Notes under the pieces: model-generated
Database searches by the model: none
Told to the model about the DNA's origin: nothing
The model's input: the letters and a program-made list of their open reading frames with translations, nothing else
Position numbers and translations under genes: made by a program
Shown: positions 17,796 through 24,909 of the stretch, piece by piece
How the letters are laid out: each line of letters begins with the position of its first letter
Numbering within the stretch: position 1 is the first letter of the stretch
Assembly (NCBI RefSeq): GCF_000620305.1
Contig: NZ_KK211101.1
Span: 393,982 to 457,981 of the forward strand
Direction of reading: 5' to 3'
Source of the DNA: Desulfitibacter alkalitolerans DSM 16504
GTDB taxonomy: Bacteria > Bacillota > DSM-16504 > Desulfitibacterales > Desulfitibacteraceae
Length of the DNA stretch: 64,000 nucleotides

Positions 17796-18044
17796 CTATT
17801 TTTTGAATTGCTGCTGCATTTGCTGCTGCCCTGAAGTCTGATATTGCTTGTACTGGGGTTCCTGCTGCTCAGCATAATTAATTCTGCCTTTTAAACCCTG
17901 GCTTATGCTTTCTAACTGATTAGCATAATTGATAAACTGCTGTTTAGCATTTTGGTCTTGGGTATCCATGGAAAAAGTTTTTAATTGAATACAAGCAGAA
18001 TCTATGCTGTTTAAGGTTTGGTGAAGTTTTTGACCAACTGTCAT
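17796..18044 (-). CDS. DUF1657 family protein
   Basis: An 82-residue, Gln-rich, helical protein with the family's opening MTVGQKLHQTLNSID and the DTQDQNAKQQF motif. The gene has a textbook GGAGG site 6 bases before ATG 18044. DUF1657 proteins occur in spore-forming Firmicutes, often beside spoVA or ykvI-type genes; their function is unknown. The C-terminus is a glutamine-rich tail. It is divergent from the aminotransferase gene. Confidence 0.85.
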   Translation of the reverse strand: MTVGQKLHQTLNSIDSACIQLKTFSMDTQDQNAKQQFINYANQLESISQGLKGRINYAEQQEPQYKQYQTSGQQQMQQQFKK

Positions 18045-18182
18045 TTAGTGATCCTCCTAATTTTTTTTCTGCACTACACTATTATTCTTTCATTGTTGAG
18101 GACTTTTACTCGTAGTATTTATTTCCTTATGGGAAATAATATATATAAAATCAAAAAATACCAAATGATAGAGGTGGATAAA

Positions 18183-19574
18183 GTGATAAAAAAGGAAAAC
18201 CTTATTTCTATTGATGAAGCATTGGAATTAAATAGAGAAACAATAAAAAAAATATATAATACAAATGTAAACCCTGCATTAGGCAATCTTCTTGCCTTAT
18301 TAAACTTTGATAAAAAATATACTCGTGCACAAGGAACACAGGTTTGGGATGAAAAAGGAAATTCCTACCTTGACTTTCTTGGGGGCTACGGTTCTCTAAA
18401 TCTTGGTCATAACCACCAAGCTGTAATAGAGGCAATTGATAAGGTTAAATCCCTGCCTAATATCCTTCAGGCCAGCATAAACCCCTTGGCAGCTGCCCTG
18501 GCACATAATCTGGCCCAGATAACTCCTGGTGAGCTTTCCAATGTGTTTTTTGGTAATAGTGGAGCTGAGGCTGTAGAAGGAGCCCTTAAAACTGCAAAAA
18601 TATATACAGGCAAGAGGAAAATTATTTACTGTGAAGGATCCTTTCACGGAAAAACAACAGGTGCATTATCTGTTACTGGAAGGGTAAAATATCAAAAACC
18701 TTTTTACCCATTAATTCCCCAATGTGAGCCAGTGCCCTTTGGAGATCTGGAGGCACTAGAACGGGCATTAAAAGATAAAGATACAGCCTGCTTTATTGTG
18801 GAACCTATCCAGGGTGAGGGAGGGATAATATTACCACCAGAGGGGTATTTAAAAGCTGCAAGGGAGCTGTGTACAAAATATGAAGCATTGTTTATAGTGG
18901 ATGAGGTTCAAACAGGCTTTGGCAGGACAGGAAAAATGTTTGCCTCTGAATGGGATGGGATTGCGCCTGATATAATGTGTTTTGCCAAGGCTCTAGGAGG
19001 AGGAATTATGCCCATTGGTGCCTTCATAACTACTAAGGAAATCTGGGAAAAATCCTACGGTTCAACTGATAGGGCTACCTTACATACATCTACTTTTGGA
19101 GGCAACAGCTGGGCGGCAGCAGCAGCCCTGGCAACCCTGGAAGTACTTCTTGATGGGGATTTAGCATATGAAGCCAGGGAAAAGGGAAATTATTTATTGG
19201 AAAGACTTGCTCAATTAAAGAGCCAGTATGCTCTAATAAAAGATGTTAGGGGAAAGGGTCTGCTCATTGGAATAGAGTTTCAGCAGGAACAATCAGTCCT
19301 GGACAAGCTGACAGGAGGCAAGGTTAGCGAACTAACAAAGGAGTATACTGGAGCCCTTGTAGCAGGCGAACTCCTTAACAAGCATAATATTATCACAGCC
19401 TATACCATTAACAATCCAAATGTTATAAGGCTGGAACCTCCATTAACAGTAACCTATGAAGAATTAGATTATGTTATAAACTCCCTGAATAAAACCTTTT
19501 CATCCAACAAGAGTGTCATCAAGCTAGCATTAAGCAGCTCCAAAAGCATAATTGGCTCTCTATTAAAAAAATAG
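18183..19574 (+). CDS. Class III aminotransferase (putrescine/ornithine type)
   Basis: A 463-residue PLP enzyme of fold type I. The cofactor lysine lies in CFAKALGGGIMPIGAF, preceded by IVDEVQTGFGRTGKMFA. The order of motifs and the C-terminal NNPNVIRLEPPLTVTYEELD resemble putrescine aminotransferase (YgjG) and ornithine aminotransferases. I chose the GTG at 18183 because GAGGTGG lies 5 bases before it; an open frame extends upstream to 18018 but overlaps the divergent DUF1657 gene and lacks homology. It likely moves a terminal amino group to 2-oxoglutarate. It ends in a bidirectional terminator. Confidence 0.85.
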   Translation: MIKKENLISIDEALELNRETIKKIYNTNVNPALGNLLALLNFDKKYTRAQGTQVWDEKGNSYLDFLGGYGSLNLGHNHQAVIEAIDKVKSLPNILQASINPLAAALAHNLAQITPGELSNVFFGNSGAEAVEGALKTAKIYTGKRKIIYCEGSFHGKTTGALSVTGRVKYQKPFYPLIPQCEPVPFGDLEALERALKDKDTACFIVEPIQGEGGIILPPEGYLKAARELCTKYEALFIVDEVQTGFGRTGKMFASEWDGIAPDIMCFAKALGGGIMPIGAFITTKEIWEKSYGSTDRATLHTSTFGGNSWAAAAALATLEVLLDGDLAYEAREKGNYLLERLAQLKSQYALIKDVRGKGLLIGIEFQQEQSVLDKLTGGKVSELTKEYTGALVAGELLNKHNIITAYTINNPNVIRLEPPLTVTYEELDYVINSLNKTFSSNKSVIKLALSSSKSIIGSLLKK

Positions 19575-19583
19575 CGGAAAGAA

Positions 19584-19617
19584 AAAAACAACCTGAAGAA
19601 GATTTAGGTTGTTTTTT
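19584..19617. terminator. Bidirectional terminator between convergent genes
   Basis: AACAACCT and AGGTTGTT form an 8-bp stem flanked by A-run and T-run, serving the aminotransferase gene on plus and the HAD gene on minus. Confidence 0.8.
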
Positions 19618-20251
19618 AAATAAGCATTTTTGAAAATGTTTTAAAGTCATTTACTATATAGTCTGGCTGGCAATTTATGAAGTCTTCAGTTTTAAATGTA
19701 GTCCAACCAACAAGTACAGTGGTCAATCCAGCCCTTTTGCTTCCCATTATGTCAAAGGGGCTGTCGCCAATGGAAATAATTTCTGAAGGTTTTAATCCCA
19801 TTAGTTTTATCATTTTTTCATAGGGATCTGGATGGGGTTTATGTTTTTCAACATCCTCTAAGAAGATTAGATGTTCAAAATAGTGTTCAATGTTGAAAAA
19901 CTCAAGATTTTGTTTTCCCGCAGCTTTGGATTTAGAAGTCACAAGGGCAATAATTAGCCCGTTGGTTTTTAGCTGTTCAAGGAGCTCCTCAACACCGGGA
20001 AAAAGGGCAATGACTTCATCATGATATTTCTGAGAGAACTCTCTATAAGCAGCAATTAAATCCTCAGCTTTTTCAGGGCAAAAATAATTCATCTGCTCTA
20101 AAAGAGGTTTACCATACATTTTTAAAAGCTTTTTTTCATCGATCCTTTTGCCAAGATGGATCTCGCAAGCATACTGAAAGGAATCAACATTTAATTGGGT
20201 GGAATTTAAAATAGTTCCATCAAGGTCAAAAATTACACCTTTATATGACAT
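19616..20251 (-). CDS. HAD-superfamily phosphatase (PpaX/Gph-like)
   Basis: A 211-residue cytosolic hydrolase of the phosphoglycolate phosphatase/pyrophosphatase PpaX group. Motif I is IFDLDGTIL with the nucleophile and acid Asp at about residues 9 and 11, motif II is VTSKSK (about 118-123), and motif III/IV are KPHPDPYE and SIGDSPFD. An alpha-helical cap lies at about 15-80. Substrate cannot be settled from sequence. A strong AAAGGAG site precedes the ATG. It lies downstream of the amtB-glnB operon, but behind that operon's terminator. Confidence 0.83.
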   Translation of the reverse strand: MSYKGVIFDLDGTILNSTQLNVDSFQYACEIHLGKRIDEKKLLKMYGKPLLEQMNYFCPEKAEDLIAAYREFSQKYHDEVIALFPGVEELLEQLKTNGLIIALVTSKSKAAGKQNLEFFNIEHYFEHLIFLEDVEKHKPHPDPYEKMIKLMGLKPSEIISIGDSPFDIMGSKRAGLTTVLVGWTTFKTEDFINCQPDYIVNDFKTFSKMLI

Positions 20252-20269
20252 CTATTTAAAACACTCCTT

Positions 20270-20309
20270 TGATAAAAAAGAATAGGTAGGGGTGCTCCCC
20301 CTGCCTATT
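20270..20309 (-). terminator. Terminator of amtB-glnB operon
   Basis: Read on the minus strand, the glnB stop is followed at once by a 12-bp GC-rich stem (arms 20281-20292 and 20297-20309) and then TTCTTTTTT. Confidence 0.85.
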
Positions 20310-20646
20310 ATAATGCTTCCTGACCTTTTTCTCCAGTTCTAATTCGTATAGCTTCTTCCACATTATAGATAAATATTTTCCCGTCACCAATTTCTCCTGT
20401 TCTAGCTCCCTCTATGATGCTGTCTACAGCTTTATCTACCATGTCATCTGCAACAATAATAGATATCATCACCTTAGGTAAAAGATTTACATTGTATTCG
20501 TTTCCCCTGTAAACCTGTTTATGTCCCTTTTGCATTCCGTAGCCAAGAACCTGACTAACAGTCATGCCAGTAACACCAATGTTATTTAGTTTCTCTTTGA
20601 CATCTTCAATTTTAGAAGGTCTAATTATGCTATCAATCTTTTTCAT
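20308..20646 (-). CDS. glnB: PII nitrogen signal protein
   Basis: A 112-residue PII protein. The T-loop contains YRGNEYNVNLLPK with Tyr51, the uridylylation position in enterobacteria. The C-terminal signature TGEIGDGKIFI is complete, and the basic residues that bind ATP and 2-oxoglutarate (KVMISIIV region, RTG) look normal. PII trimers sense 2-oxoglutarate and adenylates and plug the ammonium channel at low need. The gene lies 13 bp downstream of amtB, the classical amtB-glnK pairing, so a GlnK-like role is likely. Confidence 0.93.
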   Translation of the reverse strand: MKKIDSIIRPSKIEDVKEKLNNIGVTGMTVSQVLGYGMQKGHKQVYRGNEYNVNLLPKVMISIIVADDMVDKAVDSIIEGARTGEIGDGKIFIYNVEEAIRIRTGEKGQEAL

Positions 20647-20659
20647 ACTTAATCACCCC

Positions 20660-22033
20660 TTAAATAGATTTTATTGTCATAGAAGTATTTGCTAAATCTG
20701 AAGTTATGCTGGTCGAATATGCAGGACTGCCAACAATGTCATTATAAGCTTTAGCACCATGTTCACTAACATCTAGCCCATCAACTTCTTCTTCTTCTGA
20801 GACTCGTAAACCAATTAATCCTTTTATTATTGTCAAGACAACAAATGTAACTATTACAGTCCATGCCATTACTGCCAAAACCCCAATTATTTGTATACTC
20901 AAAAGGGTCAACGAGCCGGTGTAGAATAAACCGCCTTCAACAGCAAACAAGCCCACAGCAATTGTTCCAAAAGCTCCACATACTCCATGTACAGATATGG
21001 CACCAACAGGATCATCAATTTTTAGCATTTTATCAAATAATCCAACAGCTATAACAAGAATTACACCAGCAATGAGACCAGTTAATATTGCTCCAACAAT
21101 GGATAAAGCATCTGCACCAGCGGTAATACCCACTAATCCAGCTAAAGAACCGTTTAAAGTTAAAGTTATATCAGGCTTTTTATACTTAATCCATGTAAAT
21201 ATAAGTGCACTTATGGTCCCAGCTGCTCCTGCAATTAAAGTGTTTGCTGCAACTTGTCCAAGACCTGGATCAAAGGGACTTAAAGTACTTCCAGGGTTAA
21301 AGCCAAACCAGCCAAACCAGAGCAGTAATACACCCAGGGTGCCCAATGGTATATTATGACCAGGTATGGGGTTAACCTTACCAGCAGCAGTATACTTGCC
21401 AATTCTTGGGCCCAGAAGAAAGGCTCCAACAAGGGCTGCCCAGCCCCCCACACTATGAACAATAGTTGATCCGGCAAAGTCCATAAATCCCAATTGATCT
21501 AACCAACCTCCACCCCAGGTCCAATGTCCAACTATGGGGTAGATTAGTGATGTGATTACAATGGTAAACACTAAATAAGTAGAGAACTTGGCCCTTTCTG
21601 CAATAGCACCTGAAACAATTGTTGCAGCTGTGGCAGCAAAAACTGCTTGAAAGAACCAGAAAGCTATGATAGGAATTCCAAAATCAACCTCTCCTTTAAA
21701 ACTAAGACCAAATCCATCACTTCCAAGAAACCCAAATTGACTGCTGCCAAACATAATACCAAAGCCTACTAAAAAGAAACACATGGCTCCTATTGATATG
21801 GTAGAAATATTCTTCATTAGTATGTTCACAGTATTTTTAGCCTGGGTAAAACCGCATTCTAGCATTGCAAAGCCTGCGTGCATGAAAAACACAAGAAAAC
21901 CGGCAAAAAGTACAAACATGGTATCTAACGCAACCCTCATTTCATTAATTTCTCCACTGTCAGCCGCACTAAAACTAGAGAGCAGAAGCACAAGGAGCAA
22001 AGCATTTAAAAAGATTTTAAAATTTCGTAACAT
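20660..22033 (-). CDS. amtB: Ammonium transporter
   Basis: A 457-residue Amt/Rh channel with a cleavable-looking signal sequence (first about 24 residues) and eleven membrane helices. The signature DFAGSTIVHSVGGWAALVGA carries the first pore histidine, and AISVHGVCGAFGT carries the second. I chose ATG 22033, preceded by GGAGGG at 7 bases; an in-frame ATG at 22096 has no site and lies inside the leader terminator. Transcription is from a promoter at 22179-22208 through an ANTAR-type leader, which couples expression to nitrogen status. Confidence 0.93.
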   Translation of the reverse strand: MLRNFKIFLNALLLVLLLSSFSAADSGEINEMRVALDTMFVLFAGFLVFFMHAGFAMLECGFTQAKNTVNILMKNISTISIGAMCFFLVGFGIMFGSSQFGFLGSDGFGLSFKGEVDFGIPIIAFWFFQAVFAATAATIVSGAIAERAKFSTYLVFTIVITSLIYPIVGHWTWGGGWLDQLGFMDFAGSTIVHSVGGWAALVGAFLLGPRIGKYTAAGKVNPIPGHNIPLGTLGVLLLWFGWFGFNPGSTLSPFDPGLGQVAANTLIAGAAGTISALIFTWIKYKKPDITLTLNGSLAGLVGITAGADALSIVGAILTGLIAGVILVIAVGLFDKMLKIDDPVGAISVHGVCGAFGTIAVGLFAVEGGLFYTGSLTLLSIQIIGVLAVMAWTVIVTFVVLTIIKGLIGLRVSEEEEVDGLDVSEHGAKAYNDIVGSPAYSTSITSDLANTSMTIKSI

Positions 22034-22081
22034 GTAAATCCCTCCAAAGTTAGTAGTTTTTGAGGATCCTCTGGAAAAAAA

Positions 22082-22166
22082 CAAAAAAACGCCCACAAAT
22101 TAACAGGCATCTTTACCTGAATTTGTGGACGTCTTTGTCCTTGATATGTAGCACTTCATTGTGCTA
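22082..22166 (-). promoter_or_regulatory. ANTAR-type dual-hairpin antiterminator leader of amtB-glnB
   Basis: Minus-strand reading gives three elements. Hairpin P1 (22149-22166) has stem TAGCAC/GTGCTA and loop AATGAA. Hairpin P2 (22127-22140) has stem GGAC/GTCC and loop AAAGAC. Both loops are six bases with A at position 1 and G at position 4, the known ANTAR recognition rule. An intrinsic terminator follows (arms 22120-22128 and 22093-22101, then GCGTTTTTTTG), and its 5' arm shares bases with the P2 3' arm. P2 and the terminator are therefore mutually exclusive: an ANTAR protein holding P1-P2 would allow readthrough into amtB. Confidence 0.85.
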
Positions 22167-22178
22167 TTGTTTTTTTAG

Positions 22179-22208
22179 ATTATATATTTGGACATGGCCT
22201 CATGTCAA
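22179..22208 (-). promoter_or_regulatory. Sigma-A promoter of amtB-glnB
   Basis: On the minus strand TTGACA (22208-22203) and TATAAT (22184-22179) are 18 bp apart. The transcript would start around 22172, just before hairpin P1. Confidence 0.75.
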
Positions 22209-22245
22209 CTACATTTATAATAATTTTATAAATAATTTTTTAACC

Positions 22246-22261
22246 TGTGATTAATGTCACA
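22246..22261. promoter_or_regulatory. CRP/FNR-family binding site
   Basis: TGTGA-TTAATG-TCACA is a perfect palindromic match to the CRP/FNR-family consensus. Its centre (22253.5) lies 41.5 bases before the start predicted from the TATAAT at 22283-22288, the standard class II activator position for the ferredoxin-type gene downstream. Whether FNR, CooA, HcpR or another member binds cannot be told. Confidence 0.7.
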
Positions 22262-22282
22262 GAGTTAGTTCCTGTATTTGCT

Positions 22283-22288
22283 TATAAT
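22283..22288 (+). promoter_or_regulatory. -10 element of the ferredoxin-type gene
   Basis: TATAAT at 22283-22288 predicts a start near 22295. No good -35 hexamer exists; the CRP/FNR-like palindrome sits where an activator would replace it. Confidence 0.6.
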
Positions 22289-22342
22289 AAAGTCAAGAAA
22301 ATCAACTCAAATATAAGAGATAAGAGAAGGGAGATATTAAAA

Positions 22343-23068
22343 ATGATTAGAAGAATAGTTAGCATTAACGAAGAAAAATGTAATGGATGTGGTCTTTGTA
22401 TACCAGCCTGTCATGAAGGTGCAATTCAAATTATTGATGGCAAGGCAAAGCTTTTAGAAGATAAGTTATGTGACGGGATTGGTGACTGCCTGGGAGAATG
22501 TCCATTGGGAGCAATTGAAATAATTGAAAGAGAAGCAGATGAATTTGATGAAGAGGCTGTAAAGGAACACCTTGCTAAATTGGAGAATAAGGCTAAACCG
22601 CAGGATAGACACAAAATCCCATGTGGCTGCCCGGGAACAATGAGTAGAATGTTTGAAGATAAAGTAGAGGAAGATACTGAAGAGGGTGAGACTGCAGAAG
22701 TAAAATCTACCTTAAGACAATGGCCAGTGCAGCTGAGCCTAGTACCTGTAAATGCACCTTACTTTGAAAATGCAGAATTGTTAATTGCAGCAGACTGTGC
22801 ACCCTTTGCATACGGAAATTTCCATCAGCTGCAAAAAGGCAAAGCCATTGCAATTGGATGTCCAAAATTAGATGATGGAAATTACTATGCAGATAAGCTT
22901 ACACAGATACTAAAATCCAATAATATCCGCAAAATAACTGTTGCTCGTATGGAGGTTCCCTGCTGCGGAGGATTAAACAGCATTGTTAATCACGCAGTAG
23001 CCCAATCAGGCAAGGAAATACCAGTAGAGACTAAAACTATTTCTATTCAAGGAAAAATCATTAGTTAG
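22343..23068 (+). CDS. 4Fe-4S ferredoxin-type protein (Hcp-associated type)
   Basis: A 241-residue cytosolic protein. The N-terminus has two 4Fe-4S motifs (CNGCGLCIPAC at about 13-23 and CDGIGDCLGEC at about 43-53; the second is atypical). Further paired cysteines follow (IPCGCPG near 91 and PCCGG near 210). The ATG at 22343 has GGGAG 9 bases upstream; the longer frame begins before the promoter. This architecture is common in clostridia next to hybrid cluster protein, but hcp is not adjacent here. A CRP/FNR-type box at -41.5 suggests induction by redox, nitrosative or similar signals. The role may be electron transfer. Confidence 0.8.
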   Translation: MIRRIVSINEEKCNGCGLCIPACHEGAIQIIDGKAKLLEDKLCDGIGDCLGECPLGAIEIIEREADEFDEEAVKEHLAKLENKAKPQDRHKIPCGCPGTMSRMFEDKVEEDTEEGETAEVKSTLRQWPVQLSLVPVNAPYFENAELLIAADCAPFAYGNFHQLQKGKAIAIGCPKLDDGNYYADKLTQILKSNNIRKITVARMEVPCCGGLNSIVNHAVAQSGKEIPVETKTISIQGKIIS

Positions 23069-23099
23069 AAAAATATACTTTAATACTGTAGAATTTATT

Positions 23100-23135
23100 A
23101 AAAATAGTGCATGTCTTACACATGCGCTATTTTTA
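23100..23135 (+). terminator. Terminator after ferredoxin-type gene
   Basis: AAAATAGTGCATGT pairs with ACATGCGCTATTTT (one G-U) around a 5-base loop, with an A-run before and T-run after. It works in either direction. Confidence 0.85.
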
Positions 23136-23295
23136 ATGCAAAAAAACATGCACCTAAACAAAAAATGCCTTATAGATGTAATCTCTAATAATATCAGCTT
23201 TTTAAATAATTTTAGTGCAAAAAAATAAGCATCTTAATAAAAGAATAAGAAATGAAAAATACGCGAATTCCTTTAATATTACTACTTATTCATCA

Positions 23296-23311
23296 TGGCA
23301 TGAAACTTGCT
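23296..23311 (+). promoter_or_regulatory. Sigma-54 (RpoN) promoter of the hut operon
   Basis: TGGCATG-AAAC-TTGCT matches the -24/-12 consensus TGGCACG-N4-TTGCW with one change. The invariant GG and GC are exactly 10 bp apart. The start would be near 23322, 128 bp before the mttB-like gene. A sigma-54 activator gene (34137-35573) closes the same cluster. Confidence 0.8.
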
Positions 23312-23354
23312 ATACCCTATTATGGGTATATTAATCAATATAAAACAGATTGGG

Positions 23355-23386
23355 AAGACTAGGGGTGGTTCCTCTGTCTTATTTTT
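23355..23386 (+). terminator. Attenuator-like terminator in hut leader
   Basis: AAGAC-T-AGGGG pairs with CCTCTGTCTT (one bulge, one G-U) and is followed by ATTTTTAAAT. It lies between the sigma-54 start site and the first gene, so transcription of the operon should need readthrough. No hexaloop ANTAR hairpins are visible here. Confidence 0.6.
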
Positions 23387-23449
23387 AAATAGGCAAATCT
23401 CGGAACATTCCAAACCACAATTATTGTCTCGATTATAAGGGGGAAAATC

Positions 23450-24874
23450 ATGATTAAGAGTAAAGTAACAACAATATCAGAGGAACAAATAAAGCAAATC
23501 CATAATTCAGCATTGGAGATATTAGAGGATACTGGAGTCGTTGTCCATCATGATGAGGCACTAAAACTCCTAAAGGAAGCAGGTTGTATTGTAGAAAACA
23601 GCAATAGAGTTTATATTCCTACAGGTTTAGTTGAAAAGGCTATTGCTACAGTGCCAACAAGGATCACCTTATATGACAGAAAGGGAACCCCTAGAATATT
23701 CCTGCAGGACTGGGAAATAAGCTATGGTACTGGCTCAGATACAATTAACTATTTAGATCCCTACACAGGAGAAAGAAGAAAGTGGCAGAAAAAAGATGTG
23801 GAAAATGCCGTAAAGGTGTGTGATTTCTTACCTCACATTGATTTTGTCATGTCCATGGGAAATATTGTAGATGTACACAAGAAAATGATAAACAGAGAGC
23901 AATATGCTCTTATGCTGTTAAATAGTACCAAGCCCCAGGTTGTCATTGCTGAAGATGATAAAGCCCTGGCAGATATAACGGCAATGGCTGCTGCAGTTGT
24001 AGGTGGAAGGGAAGTTTTGAAAAGAAAACCACTTTTCATGGTATACTGTGAGCCTACTTCACCTCTGCAGCTGCCATATGAATCTGTTGCCAAGGTCCTT
24101 TTAGCAGCAGAAACAAGTGTACCAACCAACTTTGCCTGTGGAGGCTTAAGTGGAGGTACAGTGCCAATGACTGTTGGAGGAAGTGTGTTGCAGGCACATA
24201 CAGAAGCATTAAGTGGAATGGTCATTCACCAACTAAAAAATCCAGGTGCACCATTTGTGTATGGTTATGGGATTACTCCTCTTGATATGAGAACCCTACA
24301 GTCGGTTTATACGTCTGCTGAATCCATGGCTGCTCAGGGAATGCTGTGTGATATAGCAAGATATTTTAATTTGCCATCCTGGGGATATGCTGGCTGCAGC
24401 AGTTCCAAGACAGTAGATGAGCAGGCCGTTATGGAGGCTACAATGTTTACCCTTATGGGGGCCCTCCAGGGGTGTAACCTAATGCATGACGTATTCTACT
24501 TGGAATTCGGTCTGACTGGTGCCCTTGAAATGATTGTCATTAGTGATGATACAATCAATAGGGTGAAACACATGATTAAAGGCGTTGATACAAGCAGAGA
24601 GGCCCTGGGAGTTGATACCATAAAGATGGTAGGTCCAGGTGGAAACTTCATGGGAACCCAGCACACGGTAGATAATTTTAGAAGAGGCTGGTCCACAGAT
24701 CTATGTGATCTTCAAGGCTATGAAGGATGGGAAAGAAGCGGCAAGCTGACCTTATTTGATAGAGCCAACAAGAGGGTTAAAGAGATACTTGAAAATCATC
24801 AGCCAGAGCCTGTTAATGAACTGCAAGAAAAGGAAATTGCAAAGATTTTAGCAGATGCGGAAAGTAAGCTGTAG
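23450..24874 (+). CDS. MttB-family methyltransferase, non-pyrrolysine (copy 1)
   Basis: A 474-residue protein of the trimethylamine methyltransferase family (COG5598), beginning with EEQIKQIHNSALEILEDTGV. No in-frame TAG occurs, so it belongs to the non-pyrrolysine branch. Characterised members of that branch (MtgB, MtpB) demethylate quaternary amines such as glycine betaine or proline betaine onto a corrinoid protein. The corresponding late region reads LMHDVFYLEFGLTG. No corrinoid protein or corrinoid:folate methyltransferase lies in the window, so partners must be elsewhere. It is first in an operon that places it directly before hutH, which suggests a methylated histidine-type substrate. 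Confidence 0.85.
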   Translation: MIKSKVTTISEEQIKQIHNSALEILEDTGVVVHHDEALKLLKEAGCIVENSNRVYIPTGLVEKAIATVPTRITLYDRKGTPRIFLQDWEISYGTGSDTINYLDPYTGERRKWQKKDVENAVKVCDFLPHIDFVMSMGNIVDVHKKMINREQYALMLLNSTKPQVVIAEDDKALADITAMAAAVVGGREVLKRKPLFMVYCEPTSPLQLPYESVAKVLLAAETSVPTNFACGGLSGGTVPMTVGGSVLQAHTEALSGMVIHQLKNPGAPFVYGYGITPLDMRTLQSVYTSAESMAAQGMLCDIARYFNLPSWGYAGCSSSKTVDEQAVMEATMFTLMGALQGCNLMHDVFYLEFGLTGALEMIVISDDTINRVKHMIKGVDTSREALGVDTIKMVGPGGNFMGTQHTVDNFRRGWSTDLCDLQGYEGWERSGKLTLFDRANKRVKEILENHQPEPVNELQEKEIAKILADAESKL

Positions 24875-24909
24875 TCCAATCAGTAATTGGAGAAGGGAGG
24901 TATGAACAT

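Larger units (their letters stand above)
23136..23449 (+). other. Regulatory region of the hut operon
   Basis: This 310-bp gap contains no gene. It holds a sigma-54 promoter (23296-23311), an intrinsic terminator in the resulting leader (23355-23386) and, upstream of 23290, about 150 bp of A/T-rich DNA where an enhancer for the sigma-54 activator would be expected. I see no clear palindromic activator site. Confidence 0.6.

Noticed and set aside
18018-18182. N-terminal extension of the aminotransferase
   Set aside because: It overlaps the divergent DUF1657 gene, lacks a ribosome site and does not resemble the family; GTG 18183 has a good site.
22246-22261. Rex (NADH-sensing) operator
   Set aside because: The half-sites TGTGA/TCACA lack the flanking TT/AA and inner A/T pattern expected for Rex, while the -41.5 position suits a CRP/FNR activator.
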